From the NCBI GenBank assembly GCA_031216915.1, contig CM062294.1, forward strand, positions 159,667,455 to 159,731,454: a stretch of DNA of 64,000 nt, written 5' to 3'. The position numbers were made by a program, and so were the translations under genes. The stretch is from Pictodentalium vernedei. Its lineage: Eukaryota; Mollusca; Scaphopoda; Dentaliida; Dentaliidae. This document shows, in pieces, positions 10,250-19,203 of the stretch (position 1 is its first letter; the number at the start of each line of letters is the position of its first letter). The notes beneath the pieces were generated by a model. That model was not told the origin of the DNA, ran no database searches, and saw nothing but the letters and a program-made list of their open reading frames with translations.

Positions 10250-10471
10250 AAGCTATTCCATATGGTATCGCTCTTTTTGTGTTGATTGGGTGATCTGACT
10301 TTGCGTGCAGGTATTGATGCGTGTCCGTGGGTTTTGTATATAAACCGGTTTTAAGAAATCAAGCTATTCCATATGGTATCGCTCCTTTAGTGTTGATTGG
10401 GTGATCTGACTTTGCGTGCAGGTATTGATGCGTGTCCGGGGATTTTGTATATAAACCGGTTTTAAGAAATC
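10250..10471 (-). repeat. 111-bp tandem duplication encoding RT-thumb peptide
   Basis: Two head-to-tail copies with a period of exactly 111 bp (10250-10360 and 10361-10471), differing at a few bases. On the minus strand both copies encode the same RT-thumb-type peptide (containing DTHQYLHAKSDHPINTK). Because 111 is a multiple of three, the duplication keeps the frame. It lies at the 5' truncation edge of the Penelope-like element. Confidence 0.8.
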
Positions 10472-10472
10472 A

Positions 10473-10553
10473 ATTAGAATATTTTACACGAATCCGATGA
10501 CTTACAAAATAGAAGCGTTAGAGGATGATGAAGATGACATTTTGAAGAACTAA
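10473..10553 (+). pseudogene. Integrase, 3' end beyond the insertion
   Basis: This begins with the right copy of the 10-bp target duplication and continues in the integrase frame for an acidic C-terminal tail (ALEDDEDDILKN) to TAA 10551-10553. It is the last part of the small beta (chromo-like) domain region of the integrase split by the Penelope-like insertion. Spacing and direction match the 5' part at 7320-8025. Confidence 0.65.
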
Positions 10554-10688
10554 TCCTTCACTTTTATTTTTTTTTCATATATATAGTTAAAAGGAGAAAA
10601 AAAAATACAATTAATAATTAAAAGAAAAAACAATTAATAATAAAAAAAAAAGTGAATTAACACACACAGACAACAACAAAAACAAAAC

Positions 10689-11874
10689 ATGACGAATATA
10701 TGAGATATAACCGAAGGTATATTGAGAGACAAAAGCATTCAAGAATATGAAGTTCATGAGTACGAACCAGTGAGTGGAACCAGTGTAAACAATGCCAGTG
10801 AAATAAGAATCAATGTCAAAACTCAAGATCTGTTCGTTCATCCCAGCGAAAGTTACATAGTGATACAGGGGCGTCTCACCAAGGAAGACGGAAGCGATTA
10901 TGCCGATGATGATGTGGTAACTCTAGCTAATAATGGTATGATGCATTTGTTCAGTAATATAAAATACATTCTCTCGGGACAAGAGATGGAAGACACTGTT
11001 GCCGACATGAGTGCAGCCAATACAGGTGCCGCCCTGAGATTCGACTACTTCGTCAAGACATCGACACACAAAGGAATGTTTTCGTTCAGGATACCTCTGG
11101 AATACATATTCTGATTCGCGGAAGATTACGATAAGATTCTCTACAGATTCAAACACAATCTGATGTTGATTCCAAAAGGAAGCGACGAAGCCATTATGAG
11201 ACCCGCTGCGACTGATGCGGGTAAGATACATCTGAATAAGATATCTTGGTTCGTTCTGCATGTATTGCCTTCAGCCGTGGAGAAAGTACGTTTCTACAAG
11301 ATCATTGAATCGAAAGGTAAATTACCGGTGGGATTTAGAATGCGACAGTACGATACGGCTAGTATTCCACCGTCTACCAATCACTTCGATTGGAGATTGA
11401 CCGTGAAATCTGCTTCGGAAAGACCGCGATTCATCGTAGTGGCATTTCAAACCGATAGGGATGGGTCTCAAGAGAAAAATCCTTCCCTATTCGATCATTG
11501 TAACTTGAGAAACATGCAGGTATTTCTAAATGCCACGAGATATCCGGCCATCGATTAAAAATGCCTCTTTCGATAAGAACGATTTATGCATACTATACAG
11601 TGACGCCGCGGATTTCAGAAAAAAATATCATCGACTGGACGAATTGATGTGTAATTTTAACATCACTCCCACCGAATATAAATCGATGTATTTCCTGTTC
11701 GTATTCGACGTTAGTAAACAGAGCGAGCGACTCAACAGTAGCATCTTAGACATTCAGATCAAGATGCAATTCGATAAGAATGTGCCAAGGAGAACCGAGG
11801 CTTTTGCTCTAGTCCTATCTGATAGAGAGTTAGAATTCGAATCGGACAGGCAAAATATGTCTATCGTTCGATGA
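10689..11874 (+). pseudogene. Major capsid protein (double jelly-roll type)
   Basis: Maverick major capsid protein, the building block of the icosahedral shell. The frame appears to start at ATG 10689, with a TGA at 10701-10703; the long open part starts at ATG 10722. Landmarks include VHEYEPVSGTSVNN, the shell motif HPSESYIVIQGRLTKEDG, and FSFRIPLEYIF, followed by TGA 11112-11114. The frame resumes through LLIPKGSDEAI and a His-Phe-Asp-Trp segment to TAA 11556-11558, after which a one-base shift leads to the C-terminal part (from 11530) ending at TGA 11872-11874. The C-terminus has MYFLFVFDVSKQSERL. The middle looks shorter than in family members I remember, so a deletion near 11030 is possible. 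Confidence 0.8.
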
Positions 11875-11966
11875 TAGAATATATATAAAAACAGAAATTA
11901 AAAATACGCCCCAAAAAATATCGATAAAATATAAAAAAAATACATAATAATAAAAAAACCTAAAAA

Positions 11967-12264
11967 ATGAATAAGCAAGATAGAGAATGTTTGAGATAAA
12001 ATCGAACGCCTTTGGTAGGTAACATAAATGAGAGCAATTTATTAAATATATTAGATGGATTGGAAATGACAACACCCATAATATTGACTTCGGAAATGGT
12101 AGAACGAATTAAAAAAACAGGGAACAACCATGAAAGATTGCGTGAGACGTTTACTAGATACGTTAACGTATAGAGGAAAAATGACTTTTGAAGAAGTTAT
12201 TATTGCTATGTTGAATCTTGATTTAGATATGGACGAGTGTTTTAAAAATGTTAAACCAAAATAA
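11967..12264 (+). pseudogene. CARD-like (death-fold) ORF in Maverick
   Basis: Two frame segments look like one small helical protein. The first starts at ATG 11967, has TAA at codon 11, then NRTPLVGNINESNLL and ILTSEMVERIKK. The second, in another frame from about 12130, has RRLLDTLTYRGKMTFEEV and ends at TAA 12262-12264. The order of hydrophobic helices, with an Asn-Arg-x-x-Leu-Val start, a Leu-Thr-x-x-Met-Val-Glu helix and a Leu-x-x-Arg-Gly-x-x-x-Phe-Glu segment, fits the six-helix CARD pattern of apoptosis and immunity adaptors. A viral CARD would be expected to interfere with host death signalling; that is inference. Total length (~98 codons) matches a lone CARD. It lies between the capsid gene and the convergent hairpin. 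Confidence 0.45.
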
Positions 12265-12323
12265 ATAACAATTTATGCAAGTTCGGAATGTCAAACCAAA
12301 ACAAAATAAAAAGTAATAAAAAC

Positions 12324-12382
12324 AAATATAATTGGATTTTGAGAAAGAAAATAAATCAATGTCTCAGAATCCAATTATATTT
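12324..12382. terminator. Long hairpin with AATAAA loop between convergent genes
   Basis: Left arm 12324-12344 and right arm 12362-12382 pair over 21 bp with one G:T position (core ATTGGATTTTGAGA against TCTCAGAATCCAAT). The 17-base loop contains AATAAA on the plus strand. It lies between the end of the CARD-like gene (12264) and the stop of the leftward fibre gene (12427). Position and form suggest a shared 3'-end or transcription-termination element; hairpins mark 3' ends in some large DNA viruses. This function is inference. Confidence 0.5.
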
Positions 12383-12426
12383 TTTTGGAGTTGTCTCCCC
12401 TACGTCACAAAAAACGATTATTTTTA

Positions 12427-13788
12427 TTATTTTTTTGTACTCGCCGTTTGTTTAGAGAGTCCAGTTCGATTAACAGAAGTGGCAGCTTGAGGATTATTGG
12501 TCTTCATCTTGAAATTGATCCTATCCCCCATCTGCACATTGAGAGGCGTATTGAAGACGCTAGTGTTTGAATGTTGCTTCTTCATCTTTTCGACACTGAA
12601 ACTCTTCTCACATTCCACACCGTTCACCACGAGACTGACGATTGCTTTTTCGCTCAAGTCTGTAGAACTCAGACTCATTCGAATGATATCGCCCCCCACA
12701 GGCATGGGATATCCTATCAGACTGTGCAATGGTCCGCTACCCCCATTTCCGAAAGACCATTCGGCTTTTCCCTCATCTAACGCACCGCTCTCCTCAGCCC
12801 AGATGGTGATCAATTGTCTGGCGTATTTTATCTTTTCCACGACGGAGATCAGATTGCAGGCATCCTTCATGTGAGTGAGATCCGGCAGACTCGTGAGTGC
12901 GTGCCCTCCCATGTCTATTTTGCCTTCCTTGATATCATCTTTTTTTCAAAACCGTATTTTCTTCCAAGAACTTTCTACTGACTGCACTGGAATCGTATTC
13001 CGGGTCGTCATCGAGACCGAATAGTTCGTAACCGTTCATGTTGATGCCGACCTCCATTTTTCCTCCAGATTGTTTATTCAGATATAAGTCATCGGCTTGA
13101 GACTCCAGATAGGATTGAGAATCCTGTATGGCAGAATCCACGTAGCCTTTGTTGACTACCATCGAGTCTTCATAAATATCATCGGTCGCAGACAGATTCA
13201 ATATCTTGTTGAATCCCGCATCCAGATCCGATTTCATTTCTAGCTCGTCGAGGTTATTCTTCCTCAGTTCCGAGTCTACGTATTGATTGGTTGCCGCATC
13301 GTTGGGATTCGTGGGATCTGGTACGTTAATTATCTTGTTAGAATTCGCGTTCAATTCAGACTTCATCACTTTAGGAACGTAGCGATCTCTCAGATGTTTA
13401 CTGAATCTCACATGAGAGTCATCCGCATATCTTTTAGTGGCAACATCGGTCGAATCCCTAGGATCCGCTACGTTCACCACTCGTTTAGATTTCAAGTCAA
13501 GATCGTCCGTCATGGCTTTATTCACGGAATTATCTCTCATCGTCTGCCGAAAATTTTCGTCTCCTCTATCGACATATTTTTAGTCGCGGCATCCGAATGA
13601 TCAATCAGTTCGGGAAGATTGTATATTTTCTTATTGTTTAAATTTAAAGGTTCTTGTCGAGGTTCGTATCTTTGAACATATCGTTCGTCCAAGTTGGCAA
13701 TGTTACCAAAAATTTCGACTGTGGTTCTTCTTTTCTTTCAAGAGGAACCTTCATTATCGTCAGCGCGATCGAATTTATCGACTGTCAT
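12427..13788 (-). pseudogene. Fibre-like protein with phage tail-fibre-type repeats
   Basis: The minus-strand gene starts at the ATG at 13788, crosses a TGA at 13738-13740, and changes frame near 13580 (A run) and 12945 (seven-A run). It contains five degenerate repeats of a motif typical of phage tail-fibre shafts: asparagine-rich turn, hydrophobic strand, Asp-Pro, then Ala-Ala/Val-Thr-x-x-Tyr-(Val/Ala)-Asp. Examples are KRVVNVADPRDSTDVATKRY and NKIINVPDPTNPNDAATNQY; ORF 12935-13540 holds four, at residues ~19, 68, 111 and 168, and one more lies upstream. The C-terminal ~160 residues (12427-12912) form a separate beta-rich domain with IWAEESGALDEG and AEWSFGNGGSG, possibly a receptor-binding head. 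A trimeric attachment fibre is the likely role, inferred from the repeats. It is adjacent to the maturation protease. Confidence 0.65.
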
Positions 13789-13907
13789 GTTTTGTTTTGT
13801 TTTATTCTTGTTATTTAAAATTATAATTTTTTATTATTTTTAATTAATGCAACCAAAAATGTTTTTATTATATCTCTCTATATATATACCTCAAAAAACA
13901 ATTTTCT
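13789..13907. promoter_or_regulatory. AT-rich spacer upstream of the fibre gene
   Basis: About 120 bp of A/T-rich DNA with TATATATATA at about 13883 separates the fibre ATG from the protease stop. Similar spacers occur between nearly all genes of this element and probably hold promoters and 3' signals. No specific consensus could be defined. Confidence 0.3.
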
Positions 13908-14336
13908 TTAATATAAATCGTTGAGAATATCTTGAAAGTAATCTCCTTCCAACCATCTCTTGAGAACGTAGAGGCATAGATGACCGCAAAACACTCGATC
14001 CTGGGTTTGCACTCGTTCGGTATTGTAAATAACTGACGTTAAATAGTTCTTTATTTCTATAGGCGGTGAGATTCCGTAGCTATCGAAATAATTTTTATTC
14101 CAATTCGAAAACCCCGTCACCCAATGAGTGCCCTCACCTTCGACATCGAACAGATTTAAAATTCCACATTCCGAATCGTAGTCTTTTTTTCTTGGCAAGG
14201 CATCTCTAGAAAACACACCTCGAAAATGTTTGATTTTTAAATCTTTTGCCGCTTTTGATAGATCAATGTTGGATAGGGTTTCGTTATGTAAGACAACACC
14301 TTCTACAGATATGCATTTTATTTTCTTCTTATTCAT
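13908..14336 (-). CDS. Adenain-like cysteine protease
   Basis: An uninterrupted 142-codon frame with the catalytic residues of the adenovirus-type protease (C5/Ulp1-like fold): His in GTHWVTGF (~71), an acidic residue in YFDSYG (~84), and the Gln and Cys in QTQDRVFCGHLCLYVL (~109-123). This enzyme cleaves capsid and core precursors during virion maturation. Length is short for the family but includes the whole core. It lies between the polymerase and fibre genes, all on the minus strand. It is one of the few intact enzymes here, with all key residues present. Confidence 0.85.
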   Translation of the reverse strand: MNKKKIKCISVEGVVLHNETLSNIDLSKAAKDLKIKHFRGVFSRDALPRKKDYDSECGILNLFDVEGEGTHWVTGFSNWNKNYFDSYGISPPIEIKNYLTSVIYNTERVQTQDRVFCGHLCLYVLKRWLEGDYFQDILNDLY

Positions 14337-14430
14337 AATATATTTTTATTTTTATTTTTTTTTATTTATTACTATTTTTTTCTCTCTATTCTTTTTCTTT
14401 AATTTATAAACTTGCGAGTGTTTTTTAAAC

Positions 14431-17400
14431 TTACGACATTTCGACGTCTTCAGTCTCTCGATTTTGTTGAAATGTTGCGGAATAATGTCCGAGTGCAAAA
14501 GTATGTATTTTATCCGGGCATATAATTCTATTATCGTCAACAGCAGTCAATGCAATTTTATTAATTTCTTTGGTGTACATCTCGTGCTGTTTGCTTCCAA
14601 TCGCAGTCATCTTTTTATACACCGTCGAACCTTCGAAAATACACTCTTTATATTCGTTGAAAGCGATGCTTTTATTCGTCACACACGCTTGAACACCTTT
14701 ACAATTCTTGATCTCTTCCCCGTCGAGAAGATAAGCATACAATTTTGATTTCAAACCTAAAAATTCGGTGATCTGTCTTCCACCGATCTCGTCTTTAAAT
14801 TTACCCCAACACCTTTTTATTGACTCCAGTTGGAATCTCAGATGGACGATCGTCGGGATAATTACTAGTGTCGAACCATTCTTTCACGTCTGGCGCTAGC
14901 CCTCGTAGATGTCACTAGTCTCTATCTTGTCAGCCAGACTGTCCATGTTGGTGAACAATAGTTTGGCTTTTGAACCGAATTTTGCTTTGATGTAATCGTA
15001 GTGAAACTCGTACATCAACTGCCTGCTGATGTCTAAGATGATCGCACCGAGATAACAAGGTTTATAAAACTTCAGATGCGCCTTTTGAATGTGCACAGCC
15101 ACTAGATTCTCATCGAATATAATTCTATGTCGATAATTGGGTTTCGCGATTAATTTTTATGACCTCTCTTCGGACGCGACGAGTCAAACGTCGGTTCTAT
15201 TCCTAATGCTTTCCAGAGATTTTCCGTACACGCAATTGTTCATGAGTTTGAAGAATTTTTTCTTGAAGTCGCTCTCAGCCTGCATTCTTATATTCGTGTT
15301 GAGATCGATGTATTTGTTTCATCCAAGGCTTCTTGTCGAATCGAATGATTCGATGCACGTCGACCAATCTCATTCCGCGATCGATGTAACGTTTCAAATT
15401 TTTGCAATAAACCACATATTTGCGTTTGTTATTTAAATTGGGAATGAGTTTTTCGATGCCGTTCGCATCCATTCGTTAAGGAGCCAGCGGATAATCGTTG
15501 TGTGAATCGTGTAACTCAATCGGATTATCCAAATCGACCTCTAACATACAAGGATAGTGTCAGCATTTTTGTTCTTCTTCCCACATTTCGATCCATTCGA
15601 AATTTCCAGTCGGTAAAGGATGACTCATAGTCCAACTGTACAAATTATTAGTATTCCAATACTGCATGTATTTACTCTGTTCTCCAGAATCGAAATCGTT
15701 TCCCATGTGATGATTATTAGCTTTGCCATATCTGGTGGAAACCATAGAAACGCCACCCGTCACGGCCTTTTCAAACATGAGCAACATGTCTACATCAGTT
15801 AATAATTCAATCGAACCTCAGTCGTTTTCAAGAGAGCACCCCAAGCGAGTTCAGGTGCTGTGAAATACCAAGCCGGATCTAATTCGTAAAATCGATGACA
15901 CACCGATCAAAAATTTTCAAACACGTCGGCTAAGAGAAGCACGTCATTTTTCAAATAGAGGTCGTGATATTCTCTCATGGATTTCATCTCCAACAATCTG
16001 CACACTTTTTGTGCGCGTTCGTAATTATCATCAGAAATGTGAGATTGGTATAATTGCGAATAAAAATCTTCTTTAGGAGGTAGAGCGACGTCGTCGAATT
16101 TCTCGAGATCACTCATGTAATCGTAAGGGTAGACACCTTTCCTCAACATGACGTCAACCAATTCTCGTCGATTGTTCAAATGTTTACTTGTGATTTTAAA
16201 TTTCTCCCTATTTAAACTGTCCACTAATTTTTCCAGACCGGCCGACATGAATTTATAACTGTTGATGAAACGTATCGCTCTACGGATGGGAATCGATTCA
16301 TCGTCGACCTTCTTTCTACTGATGACCTTCCATTTAGTGAATGAAATGTATTTTTCGTCGTTTTCCGCAATGCAGCTCAACTCTCCCTCGCTAACACCCA
16401 TATTTGTCACGAACAGGTGACTATTGTAGCCCGAGAGATTGTGAAATATCACCGGATAGAATTCAGCGTCTCGAAATCCCAAATTACATTTGTTGTGAGC
16501 AGCCCCGCAAAACAGACCGGTGTTGTGATCCGTAACTTTTTTATTATTTTCACAATCATTATCGAACGGTTGTCTACAGATTTGACATTTGGTGGTTTCC
16601 TCATATTCTTTCCGTTGCTCTGGCGTGATGATCATGTCTTAACATAACAATAACCTGAAAGTGCATGCTTCTGAAGTTTTTCGACGTAACTCCCACGCTC
16701 GTTGGGCTGGAAACAATTTATTTTCGTGGTGAAACATTCGAAATCGGCGTAGATGACGAATGGAGGTATCAATCTTCTTTTGTAGATGTAAAAATTCACG
16801 TGACTGTTAGCTTTAGGCATTTCGACTGTAATGTTCAACTTTTCGTTGCAATATTCCTGATGACGCGTCAACGATTCTTGACGTTGGAACGAATTCATGC
16901 AGTTGAGACAGAACAATCTCTCGCCCTTATGTTTAGAAGTCTGATTCGATAACAATCTACTCATATCATTAATCCAGCAATATTTGTGATTGTCGCCCTT
17001 TGAAATCAACAACCATTTAACAATATTAGCTCTCTCTTTATGCGAAATCAGTCTGAGAGGATAGACTATTTATTTTTCATCGTCTCCGACGTATCCTAAG
17101 ACGTTCACAGCCACGGATAGATTTAACTTTTCGAAACGCTTGATGTCTTTCAATCCCGTCTGGAAAAGCAAGTCTCGGCATACTTGGAAACTCTATCGCT
17201 ATGCTTTTCTACGGAATACAAGGCTGATGTGATCGCCCATTTGAAACATTCGCCATCCGCTTTATTTTTCACATTAATCAAAGCTTTTTTTATTATATGG
17301 AAAACGAGGCAATTCTATATAGGAAGATATTCTCAAAGGATCGTGTCTGTCCACGTGAATCTCGAGATTCAATATCTTCTCGAACGTCCAACCACTTCCC

Positions 17401-18267
17401 CTCTTATGATAACTGGACATAGATTCTAACATTCTGTCTTTCATCACTTCATAAACATCGAATAGTTCATCGTCTTCAAACACAGTTTCCATTTTGGATT
17501 GGAAATAACTATCATGTAGCACGCTCTCACTCGTTTTCAGGTCCACGTTTTTCATCAGACAATACAAGATAATCTTTATTTTTAAACCCTTATCTTGTTC
17601 TCTTCATACCATATCCAACACTCCATCCTTCGCCCTTTCCATGAACGATTCAGGATCGAGATTCGTGAAAATATCCTTTCGTTGCATCCCCACGTTCAGT
17701 CGGAACCAACAATGTTTTCACTGCCTTGCTCACGATCGCTCTTATCACTTCAACTCCCTCGTCCTTCCCCAACGCTCTCAAGATTTCGTTGATCGTTTTG
17801 TTTCCCGACGAATCGTCATCTCGAACCGCGTCGCTTTTCATTTTGTTTACCTCCAGTCCCTTTTCGCGGTTCAACGTTTCGTTTGACAGTCTCCTTCTTC
17901 TTACTGTCCACGCGTCGAGGTTGTTTCGTCTCATGATCATCATTTCTTGCCATGATTCGAGTTTTCGCCTCTGTCACAGGCCTTTCATCCAGCCCCTTCC
18001 CACAGAGTAAACAATCGATGCATTCTTCTATCTTCATGCGTTTAACACCTTTCAAATTCAAATACGACCGACGCATTCTGGCTCGTAAATTAAATAGAGT
18101 TTGGACATAAGTTTCGGCACGCAAAAGATTAATCATTTCTTTTTTGGTCTTTTTTATATCACCATCGCACGATTTTTAATTCCTAGATTTCTACAGTACC
18201 GTTTTAAATGGGGTACGGTAGAGAAATATAACATTTCCACGTCGGACGTTTTTGTTGTTTTTGGCAT
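14431..18267 (-). pseudogene. Protein-primed type DNA polymerase B, decayed
   Basis: The element's replicative polymerase, in at least ten frame segments. N-terminus (18267-18090): a SAP-like motif (VPHLKRYCRNLGI, then KKEMINLL). Then a Lys/Arg-rich linker (17650-18000), a GSGW-type segment (17274-17567), a Cys/His finger-like region (FCLNCMNSF, HQEYC, near 16850-16930), CQIC and a His-rich block near 16560-16500 with HNLSGYNSHLF, the LYLKNDVLLLADVF exonuclease-side motif (~15960), polymerase motif A (15626-15660), motif B (KLMNNCVYGK, ~15245) and motif C (14936-14955). Motif A reads WNTNNLY and motif C reads TNMDSL: both catalytic Asp positions read Asn. In-frame stops include 17070-17072 (TAA), 15907-15909 (TGA), 15560-15562 (TGA), 15476-15478 (TAA). 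Many frame changes fall in short G or A runs. Confidence 0.85.
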
Positions 18268-18342
18268 TTTGAATGTTAAATAATTTTTTATTTTTTAAAA
18301 ATATATATATTATTATTTCAAGTTTTGTGAATTTATTTTTGG
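18268..18342. promoter_or_regulatory. AT-rich region upstream of polymerase
   Basis: TTTTTAAAAATATATATATTATTATTT precedes the polymerase start on the minus strand and could provide a TATA-type promoter. No initiator is identifiable. Confidence 0.25.
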
Positions 18343-19193
18343 TTTAAATATATATGGATATAATTTTATTATTTTTTTTGAAGAAAATCAATTTTTTTCT
18401 CAGAATGCGAATTTTGTTTTGTTTGTTTTTTCAAACGTGGAAATTAATTTATCTAAAACGTAAATATCACATGACATATTAATTTGACGAATATGGTTTC
18501 GATTTAATAAGAAGCGTTTGAGATAGTCAAACTACTTCTGACTTGAGGAAGACTGCTCCCCTTTTTATACTTTTCGGAGGTACATATGGGTTTTCCCCTA
18601 GTCAGAAATATCTTGTTTGAGATTGACACGCATTCATGGGTTTTCCTCTAGTCAGAAATATCTTGTTTTGAAATCGACACACATTCAGTCACCATTTCAT
18701 TCTCATCGACGATAATAGCAAGCAAAATTATTCATTTGACTTTTCAAGTTCACTGAAGAATGACGGACGACACATGCCGATATATAATTATACATTTCAC
18801 AAAGAAAAACACCTGCCTAATGGTTTATATAAAGAGATCATTCATGAGATTATAACGGTCCTTTCGGTAGAATAGAAACGAATCAATTTTTGTTTACCTT
18901 CCTTTAATAGTCTCGTCAATTATTGAAATATTTATGATTCATAATTCACATTATAAATTCACATCACAATCTGCCTCACTATAGACAGTTGCTTCGAGTA
19001 CACTTTTCACACACTAAAATACAACCTTCAATAATGTTAATAGAATACTTTTATTTATCAAAAATAATTGAATACATGTGCTTGCATTATTTCAACTCGC
19101 GCATTTGAAAAAACAAACCAAAATTTCTGAGAAAAAAATTGATTTCTTCAATCAAAAAAATAAAATTATATCCATTTACATTTAAATATTAAC
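18343..19193. repeat. Inverted-repeat-bounded ~850-bp segment
   Basis: A ~100-120 bp arm at 18343-18460 is matched in inverted orientation at 19093-19193. Shared phrases are ATGGATATAATTTTATT, AATCAATTTTTTTCTCAGAA and TTTGTTTTTTCAAA; arm identity is high in the outer 70 bp and falls inward. The interior has no gene. It includes a 50-bp tandem duplication (18587-18636 and 18637-18686, starting TGGGTTTTCC). It may be a MITE inserted in the Maverick or an internal structural or origin element. No target duplication was seen. Confidence 0.6.
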
Positions 19194-19203
19194 CCTAACA
19201 AAT

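Larger units (their letters stand above)
8026..10472 (-). mobile_element. Penelope-like retroelement insertion, 5'-truncated
   Basis: About 2.45 kb inserted in the integrase gene, flanked by a perfect 10-bp duplication. On the minus strand it begins within the thumb region of a reverse transcriptase, continues into the GIY-YIG endonuclease ORF, and ends in a non-coding region with tandem repeats and C-rich tracts. Most of the RT domain is missing, consistent with the 5' truncation common in target-primed insertions. A 111-bp head-to-tail duplication lies at its 5' end. Penelope elements often show such partial tandem structures. There is no poly-A tail at the 3' end. Confidence 0.7.

Noticed and set aside
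10250-10471. Hammerhead ribozyme in the Penelope-like repeat
   Set aside because: Neither strand has the CUGANGA ... GAAA core; the repeat encodes RT-thumb peptide instead.
1174-15909. UGA reassigned to tryptophan in the element
   Set aside because: TGG is used for Trp throughout, several TGAs fall at Arg or Gly positions, and TAA/TAG stops and frameshifts also occur; decay is simpler. Kept only as a pattern to test.
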